From the NCBI RefSeq assembly GCF_003025615.1, contig NZ_PYMJ01000031.1:1-64000 (forward strand): a DNA stretch of 64,000 nucleotides. Reading direction: 5' to 3'. Below the pieces are notes generated by a model that did no database searches, was not told the origin of the DNA, and saw only the letters and a list, made by a program, of their open reading frames with translations. This document shows positions 28,701-36,122 of the stretch, in pieces. Both the position numbers and the translations under genes were made by a program. This DNA is from Photobacterium frigidiphilum (GTDB taxonomy: Bacteria; Pseudomonadota; Gammaproteobacteria; Enterobacterales; Vibrionaceae). Numbering within the stretch: position 1 is the stretch's first letter; the number at the start of each line of letters is the position of its first letter.

Positions 28701-30473
28701 ATTGCCGCTTACAAGCGCTGATTCGCGGTAGCTTGTACCACTAGGAAGCTGCCAATGCGTTTTAGTTTGGCTTTCTAGGTTTGAAATCGCTTGAGCAAGC
28801 TGAGTGTTTAGCTCTTCGCTTGTTTTAACAACTAGACCTAAACGTGCATGTGATGCTTCGATGCTGCGTAAACCATGGCTTTCAGCCAGTGTTTCAAGAT
28901 TCACACTATCGTTTGCAAGATTTGCTGACGTTTCTTTTAAGCTAGCAATCAGTGCTTCGCGAGACGCTGCGCTAAACAATAACGTTTGTGCGACTTGGCG
29001 CTGACGGTATTTGTCACCGCGTGCATGTTCTGGTGTGTATTCTTCCAATACAATGTGGAAGTTTGTACCACCGAAACCAAATGAACTGATACCAGCACGA
29101 CGTGGCGTACCATCAACACGTTGCATCCATGGACGCGTCTGTGTATTGAGGTAGAAAGGTGAGTCCTCAATATTCAGTTTAGGGTTAGGGCTTGTTACGT
29201 TGATTGTTGGCGGCAGTACTTTATGGTGCAGTGCTAAAGACGCTTTGATTAGGCCAGCAGTACCTGCTGTTGATTTAGTGTGACCAATCTGAGATTTCAC
29301 TGAACCTAATGCGATGTGTTGCTTCTCGTCATTACCTTCACTGAATACCGAATTTAGGCCACTGAATTCTGCCACATCACCAGCTGCTGTACCTGTGCCG
29401 TGGGCTTCAAGTAAACCAAGTGTGTGCGGTGCAAAACCAGCATCGTCGTAAGCTCGTTTAAGTGCTTTAGCCTGACCTTCAGGGCGAGGCGCATAAATAC
29501 TCTTAAACTTACCGTCTGAAGAGGCGCCAACACCTTTAATTACTGAATAGATACGGTCGCCATCACGTTCTGCGTCTTCAAGACGTTTAAGCGCAATCAT
29601 GCCGATACCTTCACCAATCATCATACCTTTCGAGTCAATATCGAATGGTTGAATTGTTTCGTTGGTGGTAAATGCAGGCGTTTTAGAGAAGCTCATGTAC
29701 ATAGTTGGTGAGTTATCGGTACACACACCACCTGTGATCATCATTTCGCTGCGGCCTTCAACAAGCTCGCTTAATGCCATACGCAATGCAGCAAGAGAGC
29801 CCGCACATGCAGCATCAACGACACAGTTCATGCCACCAAGGTCGAAACGGTTAGCAATACGACCGGAGATAACGTTACCCAAAGAACCTGGGAATGAGTT
29901 TTCTTCCCAGTGAATGTATTGATCTTGGAATTTCTTAATCAACATTTCACTGTCTTCGTCAGTGATACCGCTGTTTTTGAATACTTTTTTGAGAACAGGG
30001 TATTGAAGACGAGCGTTAAGGCTTTGACTGATCTTCTGACCACCACCCACACCAAGGGTAATACCGATTTTGTCGCGGTCGTACGTTTCAGGAAGATTAG
30101 CATCAGCCAATACTTCTTTTGCTACGATCAGTGAAAGTAGCTGTGACGTGTCAGTTAGTTCAAGAATGTTAGGCGGAAGCCCGAATTCCATTGGGTTGAA
30201 ATCAACTTCCGGCATAAAGCCGCCACGCTTACAGTAAGACTTATCCGGTGTGCTTTTGTTTGCATCGTAATAATCTTCTGGGCGCCAGTGAGTTTCAGGC
30301 ACATCTGTAATAGCATCAATTTTCTCGCTGATAAGATCCCAGAACTTATTCAAGTAACGGGAATTCGCAAACATACTCGCCATACCAACAATCGCAATTG
30401 GCATGTCTTTAAGACGTTTATTGAGTCGCGTATCTTCCTGCGATTCAGACGTGGTTTTCGGGGTTTGGCTCAT
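22758..30473 (-). CDS. pfaA: PfaA, multidomain KS-MAT-5xACP-KR-DH polyunsaturated fatty acid synthase
   Basis: The protein is about 2,571 residues from MSQTPKTT (GGAG 7 nt upstream; an adjacent ATG at 30476 is possible). Domains: KS with VVDAACAGSLAAL (Cys near 223), malonyl acyltransferase with GHSFGELSALC, a coiled/low-complexity linker with repeated EKIVEK, five tandem ACPs each with LGIDSIKR (serines near 1254, 1354, 1458, 1558 and 1667), a ketoreductase with VLVTGGAKG near 2000, and a C-terminal product-template/dehydratase-like hotdog domain (INDHCIAGNPVLP near 2309). Each ACP needs a phosphopantetheinyl transferase (PfaE), which is not in this window. It is the first gene of pfaABCD and carries out iterative elongation. 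Confidence 0.97.
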   Translation of the reverse strand: MSQTPKTTSESQEDTRLNKRLKDMPIAIVGMASMFANSRYLNKFWDLISEKIDAITDVPETHWRPEDYYDANKSTPDKSYCKRGGFMPEVDFNPMEFGLPPNILELTDTSQLLSLIVAKEVLADANLPETYDRDKIGITLGVGGGQKISQSLNARLQYPVLKKVFKNSGITDEDSEMLIKKFQDQYIHWEENSFPGSLGNVISGRIANRFDLGGMNCVVDAACAGSLAALRMALSELVEGRSEMMITGGVCTDNSPTMYMSFSKTPAFTTNETIQPFDIDSKGMMIGEGIGMIALKRLEDAERDGDRIYSVIKGVGASSDGKFKSIYAPRPEGQAKALKRAYDDAGFAPHTLGLLEAHGTGTAAGDVAEFSGLNSVFSEGNDEKQHIALGSVKSQIGHTKSTAGTAGLIKASLALHHKVLPPTINVTSPNPKLNIEDSPFYLNTQTRPWMQRVDGTPRRAGISSFGFGGTNFHIVLEEYTPEHARGDKYRQRQVAQTLLFSAASREALIASLKETSANLANDSVNLETLAESHGLRSIEASHARLGLVVKTSEELNTQLAQAISNLESQTKTHWQLPSGTSYRESALVSGNDSAKVAALFAGQGSQYLNMGRELACHYPEMRQQLAKADQVFGQSKKTALSQILFPIPMFNKESTQAQEALLTNTANAQSAIGVMSMGQFELLTQAGFKADMVAGHSFGELSALCASGVISQDDYYQLAFARGNAMAATPAKGDSGTMYAVILDADKLADVEKCISAFEGVSIANYNAPTQLVIAGPTDSAQLAAKALTEQGFKAIPLPVSGAFHTPLVAHAQKPFATAIDKATFSTPALPLYSNATGELHKSDGKVIKKAFKQHMLQSVRFSTQLEAMYDAGARVFVEFGPKNILQKLVEKTLTNKADELCTISINPNPKGDSDQQLRLAAVQLAVVGISLDNIDPYQAEIAPPAATSPMNIKLNAANYISPATRAKMAKSLTTGEVSTKTEIVEKIIEKIVEKEVIKTEIREVPVAAAPTQAVTVQSTAQAAPQPSVTAAPAQVVTQATSQLPVGDASLHAFFSAQQQAAELHQQFLAIPQQYGDTFTALMTEQAKMATAGITIPESLQRSMELFHQHQAETLKAHAHYLELQANSNNSALGMLTSQAPAHQVPVYQTPVQQVSVAPAAPVVTPIVATPVATPAPVKTVVQTQQSAPVASAPIAAPVAQTVKATPVVQAVAQAAVQTANPEQVMLEVVAEKTGYPTEMLDLDMDMEADLGIDSIKRVEILGTVQDQMPNLPELSPEDLAECRTLREIVTYMNSKMPAASSVSATVASAPLASNGLDATQVQSTMLEVVADKTGYPTEMLDLEMDMEADLGIDSIKRVEILGTVQEQLPTLPELNPEDLAECRTLGEIVSYMNSKLPAASAVAAPVASASIASVSVSNGLDATQVQSTMLDVVADKTGYPTEMLDLAMDMEADLGIDSIKRVEILGTVQDQLPGLPELNPEDLAECRTLGEIVDYMNSKLPAVSVQNVAVQTAAPASNGLDAAQVQGTMLEVVADKTGYPAEMLDLAMDMEADLGIDSIKRVEILGTVQDQLPGLPELNPEDLAECRTLGEIVDYMNSKLPAVSTQNVAVQTAAVQNEAVATAPASNGLDAAHVQNTMMNVVADKTGYPAEMLDLAMDMEADLGIDSIKRVEILGTVQDQLPGLPELNPEDLAECRTLGEIVAYMQSKLSNTSAVAAPSTPVVEVIAETSNVELPPHSEVALKKLPAVDKLVDCFSKEACIVITDDGHNAGVLAEKLSANGLQVAVVRSPLSAASPLNSEIASYTLASIDDASIKTVISDIESKQKAIGGFIHLQPLATDAKTDKATAVTLHATAKESISMAFLFAKLLKTQLNAATNRSAFFTVSRIDGGFGYLNAEQLINAELNQAALSGLTKTLSHEWSTVFCRALDVAPTLDARHLAEAVTAELFDIDTHTVEVGLADANNGESGRATLIATDAGNALTKNTSAKLDKNDKVLVTGGAKGVTFECALTLAKQCKSHFILAGRSQHITVNELPEWAQGKQTNELKPAAIRHIQTSGDKPTPKKVDALLKPVLSSLEINTALSAFANVGASAEYISLDVSNRDSVAKTLSQFNDITGLIHGAGVLADKHIQDKTLDELNLVYGTKVGGLEAVLNALNSDKLKLVAMFSSAAGFYGNTGQSDYAMSNEILNKAALQLSARNPEAKVMSFNWGPWDGGMVNAALKKMFTDRGVYVIPLQAGAELFSSQLLSETGIQLLVGTSMQGSDNKEAAVKKLDAESMLVAKSPLNSSITVTRDLDPKAMPFINDHCIAGNPVLPTVCAIQWMREAAEQLLGANVTVRDYKLLKGVIFDTNEIQTLTLTLTPDEKATDQIKALISCQGRPQYKAMLVVEPVSVAQAKTFTADSNEPVTTAKALYSNGTLFHGPRLQGITTVERFDDAGLLAQCQLPTVADTDCGAFVPTQHLGGCQPFAEDCLLQAMLVWARLKYGAASLPSTIGEFVSYEPMQAGDKGWLELDVIKNTTRSLQANISLYHQDGRLSAVMKSAKITISKSLNEAFLVKSEPEKELLS
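25370..26820 (-). repeat. Five tandem ACP-coding repeats within pfaA
   Basis: Five near-identical units of about 300-312 bp encode the ACP domains and their Ala/Val-rich linkers. Units 3-5 share long identical stretches, indicating recent duplication or gene conversion. The number of ACPs varies among species and affects PUFA yield (family knowledge). Confidence 0.92.
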
Positions 30474-31480
30474 CATGAGTCTCCGCTTAACACCCAAGAG
30501 CTGGGCGTCATATATTCGGTGTGGGCGTTGCGATTAGGCAACTGTTGAAAAATAAGAGTGAAAAAATGACATAACGCATGTGTGAGTACAGGCGCTAAAA
30601 ATTGATTGGAAGCGTCATGGCTTCGGAATGTACGAGTAGAAAGATTATGCATATTTATGACTGCATTTTTTTGACATTCGACGATGCACAGTTGTGCTTT
30701 CATTCGTAACGGTAATATCCATCGTAATCCTGCTGTACTACTGCTGCGATTATCAAATAAGGAGGCACTTACCATCCGTAATGAAAGCATGCTTAATCAG
30801 TTAATGGTTGAGCAGACTACCCGAGGACGCTTTTCGTTACAATCACTGGAGCAAGAGGTTGGATCACTTCAGACCAGTTTTAAAAAGCAATTTCCGAGCA
30901 TTTGTAATGTTTAGGTTATTAAGTTATTGATTATATACCTATAATTCCACTAAATTAGTGTAAATACTCAAATGCAATTGAAAATATGACCTATACCGCA
31001 CTTTTGTAAATAAGTGTGATGTAACAGCTGATACCAACGGGTTTGTGAGCTTCGTTGCAACAAAAAGTTCTTAGGCAATATAGTAGATGATTACACTTTT
31101 TTACCCTCATAAACAGGTAACTTGTTGGCAGGATGTGAGTGGATATAAAAGATACGGCTGATTACTCGAAAGGATATTTTTTTGTCATCTTCAAGTGCTA
31201 TTCAGCTATGGCTCTGTCTTCGGCATTAACGTATCGGTGATATTAGCAAAATTGGTGTTGTTGACACTTGTAAATTGTGTGAGTTGTTAGAAAAAAGCAG
31301 GAAAAGGCTGAGCCATAACGAGTTAATTAAAGTGACTTGTTATCGTAAAGTTGACGAAATGAGTTGTGCGTTATTTGTACGAGCCAAGTAAAGGCTAACA
31401 ACTGTGGTAGGAAGTTTACCGCTAATAACAGCGGTAACTTGGGTATACATATGAATGGCAGACAGTGCATAAATGTGAAT
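30474..31480. other. 1-kb intergenic region upstream of pfaA
   Basis: The region is AT-rich with no convincing gene. It must contain the pfaA promoter on the minus strand, but I cannot assign -35/-10 boxes with confidence. Short frames on both strands near 30684-30914 have no ribosome site. A partial MITE-end-like sequence, ggtaacttgggtata, lies at 31433-31447. The long upstream region suggests regulation by temperature or pressure, which the sequence does not show. Confidence 0.4.
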
Positions 31481-31882
31481 TTAATCAGCCATCATCGAAG
31501 CGAGAATATCAGCAGGTACAGGTTGTAAGCGTTTTTCTTTATCTAGACATACCATTTCAATATCACCAATAACGGCTGCACGACTTGCATCTGGTCGCCA
31601 GACTTCTTGACGCCACAGTGTTTTGTATTTGCCATCCAATGTGAACGATGTGCGAATATCGCAGATCTCAGCAAATTCCACACCATCTTGAAAAATCATA
31701 TTCGCTTTGTATACGGCAAAGCCTAATCCGTGGTCATTCCACAATGTGGCGAGTTTATCACTATCAATAACGTGTTCGCGTGCACGTTCAAAATACTTTA
31801 AAAAATTTGGGTGATAAACCACACCAGAATGATCGGTATCTTCGTAATAGATTTGCACTGGGTGGTGATAAATTTTGCTCAT
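31481..31882 (-). CDS. Hotdog acyl-CoA/ACP thioesterase (4HBT/YbgC-like, Orf6 type)
   Basis: The protein is 133 residues from MSKIYHHPVQ, the usual size for this family; the frame is open 46 codons further upstream, but the extension has no family character. The motif YYEDTDHSGVVYHPNFLKYFERARE carries the catalytic Asp (D17 region) of 4-hydroxybenzoyl-CoA thioesterase-like enzymes. A hotdog thioesterase beside the pfa operon of Photobacterium profundum (called Orf6) has been studied as an acyl thioesterase; this gene matches it in type and place. It may release PUFA from PfaA, or supply or edit acyl groups for OleA. It is divergent from oleA. Confidence 0.85.
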   Translation of the reverse strand: MSKIYHHPVQIYYEDTDHSGVVYHPNFLKYFERAREHVIDSDKLATLWNDHGLGFAVYKANMIFQDGVEFAEICDIRTSFTLDGKYKTLWRQEVWRPDASRAAVIGDIEMVCLDKEKRLQPVPADILASMMAD

Positions 31883-32299
31883 TGTTGCAACAACTCTCAT
31901 GCGGGCGGGATAAAAAACATAATAATATGCTAATTGGTGTTCATCATTAAGTAGAATCACCAAAGTGGTGTAACTCAATATGAACTTATCTACTTTGATG
32001 GTTACAGTCTGTAAATTCAAATGATTTAAAACTGGTCGTACAAGCTAGCAACATCTCGTTATATGACAGTTTTTATTGAATCATGCGGGTTTTCTTGCTC
32101 AAATGGCGCGTTACTATACCCAAGTTACCTCAAGTCGCAGGGATCTGTGAGATTAAAATCGGTGGTTTAATGCCATTTATTTGCTTTTTACTGGGTCTCC
32201 AGCCAAGTTCTTACGATGTATTGAGGTTGTTTTGGTATAAACCCATAATAACGATGATCGGCACTTTTCGCCGAGATAGTGAGCAAGTTATATAGCTTA
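31883..32299. promoter_or_regulatory. Divergent intergenic region between thioesterase and oleA
   Basis: This 417-bp region must hold both promoters. It contains the MITE-like element at 32115-32239, which lies directly upstream of oleA and so probably contributes its leader or promoter. I cannot assign promoter boxes with certainty. Confidence 0.4.
32115..32239. mobile_element. MITE-like element of about 125 bp
   Basis: The terminal inverted repeats are TATACCCAAGTTACCTCAAG at the left and, read inward from the right, TATACCAAAACAACCTCAAT. Both share TATACC.AA....ACCTCAA. No ORF lies inside. Elements beginning TATACCCAAGTTACCTCAAG are common in Vibrionaceae genomes as I recall them. The 15-bp end sequence is repeated in inverted orientation at 31433-31447, on the other side of the thioesterase gene. 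Confidence 0.65.
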
Positions 32300-33349
32300 A
32301 TGAAATATTCTAGCGTGTTTATCAATAGTCTAGCTTACGAGTTAGCACCACAAGTGGTTTCGAGTTCTGAGTTAGAATCCCGTTTAGCCCCTTTATATCA
32401 AAAATTCCGCATTCCTATGGGCCAACTGGCAGCACTTACTGGAATAGAAGAGCGTCGATGGTGGCCGAAAGGTCACGTTTTATCTGATGGCGCATTATTA
32501 GCAGCCCGTAAAGCGATTGATGAAACGGGCATCAATGTTGAAGATTTAGGTGCTGTTGTGTACACCGGTGTATGCCGAGATCAACATGAACCCGCAACGG
32601 CTTGCCGTATTGCCGCTGAACTAGGCGTATCAAAGAATACGGCTATCTATGACATCAGCAATGCGTGTTTAGGCGTACTTTCGGGCATTCTAGATATCGC
32701 AAATCGTATCGAACTAGGGCAAATCAAAGCTGGATTAGTGGTTTCATGTGAATCTGCTCGTCATATTGTTGATATTACTATCGACCACATGCTTGCCGAA
32801 CCGACGATGCAAAATTTTGCGCAATCTTTAGCAACCTTAACGGGTGGTTCAGGTGCTGTTGCTGTGATCTTAACAGATGGCAGTCTTCCTCTTCACAATG
32901 AGCGCCAGCATCAGCTATTAGGTGCTAGCCACTTATCAGCACCAGAACATCATGATCTGTGTCAGTGGGGCTTACAAGAAGTCGGGCCTCAGCTGTACCG
33001 TGAATTTATGCGAACAGATGGCGTAACACTATTGAAAGAAGGTGTGCAACTGGCGCGTGATACATGGTCACATTTCTTAGCGCAGCGTGACTGGGTCGTT
33101 GAAAATGTAGATAAAGTTATTTGTCACCAAGTTGGTGCATCTAATCGTCGACAAGTTCTTAACGCACTTAATATTCCAGTAAATAAAGAATTTCCTACCT
33201 ATAAGCTAATGGGCAATATGGGCAGTGTTTCTTTACCTGCTACCGCTGCAATGGCCCATGATCATGGTTTCTTAAAATCAGGTGATAATGTGAGCTTTCT
33301 AGGTATAGGTAGTGGGCTTAACTGTATGATGTTGGGCCTTAAGTGGTAA
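32300..33349 (+). CDS. oleA: OleA, head-to-head acyl-CoA condensing thiolase
   Basis: The protein is 349 residues from MKYSSVF, the normal OleA length; a GTG 21 bp upstream is an alternative, and neither has a good ribosome site. The thiolase fold carries catalytic Cys123 (ISNACLGVLSG), His276 (VICHQVGASN) and Asn306 (LMGNMGSVSLP). OleA condenses two fatty acyl-CoA molecules without decarboxylation in the usual sense and gives a 2-alkyl-3-ketoacyl product for OleD. It is the first gene of oleABCD. In EPA-producing Shewanella, Ole proteins make the C31:9 polyene from PUFA, so proximity to pfa fits that chemistry. Confidence 0.93.
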   Translation: MKYSSVFINSLAYELAPQVVSSSELESRLAPLYQKFRIPMGQLAALTGIEERRWWPKGHVLSDGALLAARKAIDETGINVEDLGAVVYTGVCRDQHEPATACRIAAELGVSKNTAIYDISNACLGVLSGILDIANRIELGQIKAGLVVSCESARHIVDITIDHMLAEPTMQNFAQSLATLTGGSGAVAVILTDGSLPLHNERQHQLLGASHLSAPEHHDLCQWGLQEVGPQLYREFMRTDGVTLLKEGVQLARDTWSHFLAQRDWVVENVDKVICHQVGASNRRQVLNALNIPVNKEFPTYKLMGNMGSVSLPATAAMAHDHGFLKSGDNVSFLGIGSGLNCMMLGLKW

Positions 33350-33456
33350 TCAAATCTTCTTGAGTCGATGGTTACTGTTCATACTGAGTATAAATACCAA
33401 ATAGTTACAAAAAACAGGATGGGTAATTCCATCCTGATAATAGTCAAGGATTGGTC

Positions 33457-34368
33457 ATGTTAGACACATTGTTTCCCTTTAAACGTAATTTTCTTAGCCG
33501 CAATGGGCACAAACTCCATTACGTAAATGAAGGGCAGGGTGAGCCTGTCGTTATGGTTCATGGTAACCCGAGCTGGTCTTTCTATTACCGTAATTTGGTG
33601 ACGGAATTAAGCCAGAACCACCAATGTATCGTACCTGACCATATCGGTTGTGGTTTATCAGATAAACCCGATGATGCGGGTTATGACTATACGTTAAAGA
33701 ACCGTATCGATGATCTCGAAGCATTGCTTGAACACCTTGAAGTGCGTGAAAATATTACCCTTGTCGTACATGACTGGGGTGGAATGATCGGCATGGGTTA
33801 TGCGGCTCGTTATCCTGACCGCATTAAACGTTTAGTGATACTTAATACAGGTGCTTTCCATTTACCTGACACTAAACCTTTTCCATGGGCATTATGGATT
33901 TGTCGCAATACGCTATTAGGCACAGGTTTAGTGCGTGGTTTTAATGCATTCTCATCCATCGCTTCTTATATTGGTGTTAAACGTAAACCAATGAGCCCTG
34001 AAGTACGTAAAGCGTATGTTTCTCCTTTTAATTCTTGGGCAAACCGTATTTCTACGTTACGTTTTGTACAAGATATACCGCTGAGAAAAGGGGACAGAAA
34101 CTACGAGTTAGTCTCTGAGATCGCAGCAAGTTTGCCGAAGTTCTCACACGTTCCAACGCTTATTTGTTTTGGCTTGAAAGATTTTGTATTTGATAAGCAC
34201 TTTTTAGCGGTATGGCGTGAAAAAATGCCACATGCGATAGTGCATGAGTTCGAAGATTGCGGACACTACATATTAGAAGATGCCAGCGATGAAGTTGTAC
34301 CGCTTATTTCAGATTTTATGAAGACGCCATTAGCAACTGATAACAAGCCAAGCGAGGCAAATTTGTGA
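33457..34368 (+). CDS. oleB: OleB, beta-lactone decarboxylase (haloalkane dehalogenase fold)
   Basis: The protein is 303 residues from the ATG at 33457 (AAGGA 6 nt upstream). It is an alpha/beta hydrolase with VVHDWGG, in which Asp106 is the nucleophile, an oxyanion stretch HGNPSWSFYYRN and the C-terminal catalytic His in DCGHYILED. Haloalkane dehalogenase-like proteins inside ole operons remove CO2 from the beta-lactone to give the cis-olefin. Its stop overlaps the oleC start (TGATG). The assignment is driven by both sequence and operon. Confidence 0.92.
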   Translation: MLDTLFPFKRNFLSRNGHKLHYVNEGQGEPVVMVHGNPSWSFYYRNLVTELSQNHQCIVPDHIGCGLSDKPDDAGYDYTLKNRIDDLEALLEHLEVRENITLVVHDWGGMIGMGYAARYPDRIKRLVILNTGAFHLPDTKPFPWALWICRNTLLGTGLVRGFNAFSSIASYIGVKRKPMSPEVRKAYVSPFNSWANRISTLRFVQDIPLRKGDRNYELVSEIAASLPKFSHVPTLICFGLKDFVFDKHFLAVWREKMPHAIVHEFEDCGHYILEDASDEVVPLISDFMKTPLATDNKPSEANL

Positions 34369-36122
34369 TGGATAAAGGGCATGAGATTGATGCCTCTAAA
34401 GCCAATATATGTCGCCATTTAACACGCGCGGCAAAAGAAATACCAGCTTCGCTCGCTGTTGCTGTTCAAAAACGATCATTATTCGGCAAACTACGGTATG
34501 AAGAATTAACGTTCGAACAGTTAAATACTGACAGTAACGCAATTGCACAAGCGTTGAATGATCATGGTATTAAACGAGGCATGAAAGCGGTACTGATGGT
34601 AACGCCTAGTCTTGATTTTTTTGCCCTTACATTTGCGTTATTCAAAGCGGGTATTGTTCCTATTTTGGTTGATCCCGGTATGGGGGTTAAAAACCTCAAA
34701 CAGTGCTTTGATGAAGCTAAGCCCGATGCGTTTATTGGTATTCCTAAAGCACATATTGCCCGTTGTTTATTTGGTTGGGGTAAACCGAGTGTTCGACGTT
34801 TACTCACCGTTGGTGGGAATGATGTATTTGCCAATATTTTTGGTGGCACAACACTAAAAGCATTACTTAAACGTAATACTGTTATTAAGCCGCGCAGTAA
34901 AATGCATCAAGCGATTGATTATGATATTGCCAAGCTTAAAAATGATGAAATGGCAGCCATTTTATTTACCAGTGGCAGTACGGGTACGCCGAAAGGTGTA
35001 GTGTATACCCATGCAATGTTTGAAGCACAAATCAGTGTATTGAAAAATGATTATGGTATCGCCCACGGCGAGCGTGATCTTGCTACCTTCCCGTTATTCT
35101 CTCTTTTTGGTCCAGCTTTAGGCATGGCATCGATTGTGCCTGATATGGATGCCAGTAAACCAATAACGGCTAATCCCGACAGTTTGTTTGCGGCGATTGA
35201 ACAATACCAATGTACCAATATGTTTGTGAATCCTGCGTTGATAGAGCGTTTAGGGAAAGCGGGTACACAGCGTCATAAACCTCATACATTACCCAGTATC
35301 AAACGTGTTATTTCTGCTGGCGCACCAGCTACTATTTCGTCAATTTCACGTTTTAGCACAATGCTAAATAGCGGGGTTGAAGTACTGAATTCTTATGGTG
35401 CGACAGAATCATTACCCCTTACTATGATTGGTAGTGATCAGTTAATGAAAACCACGGATATCACTGATAACGGTGGTGGTATTTGTGTCGGTCAAGCTGT
35501 TGATGGCGTAGATATTGCGATCATTGCGATCACCGACGATCCAATTACTACGTGGGACGAAACGTTACGTCTACCTGTAAACCAAATTGGCGAAATCGTT
35601 GTAAAAGGTCCCATGGTGAGCCGTGCGTATTATCACCGTGACCATGCAACCGTTCAGGCTAAAATTACCGATGGGGCGGATACTGTACGTCACCGCATGG
35701 GGGATTTGGGCTACTTAGACGAAAACGGGCAACTGTGGATGTGTGGTCGTAAAGCTCACCGTGTTGAAGCCAATCGCGTTGCGGAAGCGTCAGACAAGCT
35801 GCCGTATTTCTCTATTCCTTGTGAACGTATATTTAATACTCACTCTTCAGTCAAGCGTACCGCATTGGTAGGTATTGAACGTAATGGTGAAACCGTACCA
35901 CTGCTGTGTGTTGAGCTTAATAAAGGCACAAGCCTGACGGATGATACTGCCCGTAATACGTTTTTTGCCGAGCTTAAAACGATTGGTGCTAAACATCAGC
36001 AAACTGTGGGTATTGTCGATTTTCTAATTCACTCTGATTTTCCGGTTGATATACGCCATAACGCCAAGATTTTTAGAGAAAAACTGGCTGTATGGGCGCA
36101 AAAAGAAGGGAAAGCATCATGA
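34368..36122 (+). CDS. oleC: OleC, beta-lactone synthetase (AMP-binding family)
   Basis: The protein is 584 residues of the acyl-adenylate superfamily, with the P-loop-like ILFTSGSTGTPKGVVYTH at about 198-215, NSYGATESLP and a late MGDLGYLDENGQLWMCGR block. OleC uses ATP to close the beta-hydroxy acid made by OleD into a beta-lactone. The start ATG overlaps the oleB stop; its own stop overlaps oleD (ATGA). A lysine near the C-terminus (HNAKIFREKLAVWA) sits where adenylating enzymes carry a catalytic Lys. Confidence 0.93.
   Translation: MDKGHEIDASKANICRHLTRAAKEIPASLAVAVQKRSLFGKLRYEELTFEQLNTDSNAIAQALNDHGIKRGMKAVLMVTPSLDFFALTFALFKAGIVPILVDPGMGVKNLKQCFDEAKPDAFIGIPKAHIARCLFGWGKPSVRRLLTVGGNDVFANIFGGTTLKALLKRNTVIKPRSKMHQAIDYDIAKLKNDEMAAILFTSGSTGTPKGVVYTHAMFEAQISVLKNDYGIAHGERDLATFPLFSLFGPALGMASIVPDMDASKPITANPDSLFAAIEQYQCTNMFVNPALIERLGKAGTQRHKPHTLPSIKRVISAGAPATISSISRFSTMLNSGVEVLNSYGATESLPLTMIGSDQLMKTTDITDNGGGICVGQAVDGVDIAIIAITDDPITTWDETLRLPVNQIGEIVVKGPMVSRAYYHRDHATVQAKITDGADTVRHRMGDLGYLDENGQLWMCGRKAHRVEANRVAEASDKLPYFSIPCERIFNTHSSVKRTALVGIERNGETVPLLCVELNKGTSLTDDTARNTFFAELKTIGAKHQQTVGIVDFLIHSDFPVDIRHNAKIFREKLAVWAQKEGKAS

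Noticed and set aside
30473..30790. Minus-strand 105-codon frame overlapping the pfaA start region
   Set aside because: It overlaps the pfaA leader, has no ribosome site and an odd composition rich in Ser/Arg/His.
30684..30914. Plus-strand 76-codon frame upstream of pfaA
   Set aside because: No ribosome site and no recognisable family. The last 40 codons look fairly protein-like, so I keep it only as a note.
32083..32295. 70-codon frame before oleA
   Set aside because: It runs through the MITE-like element and has no ribosome site.
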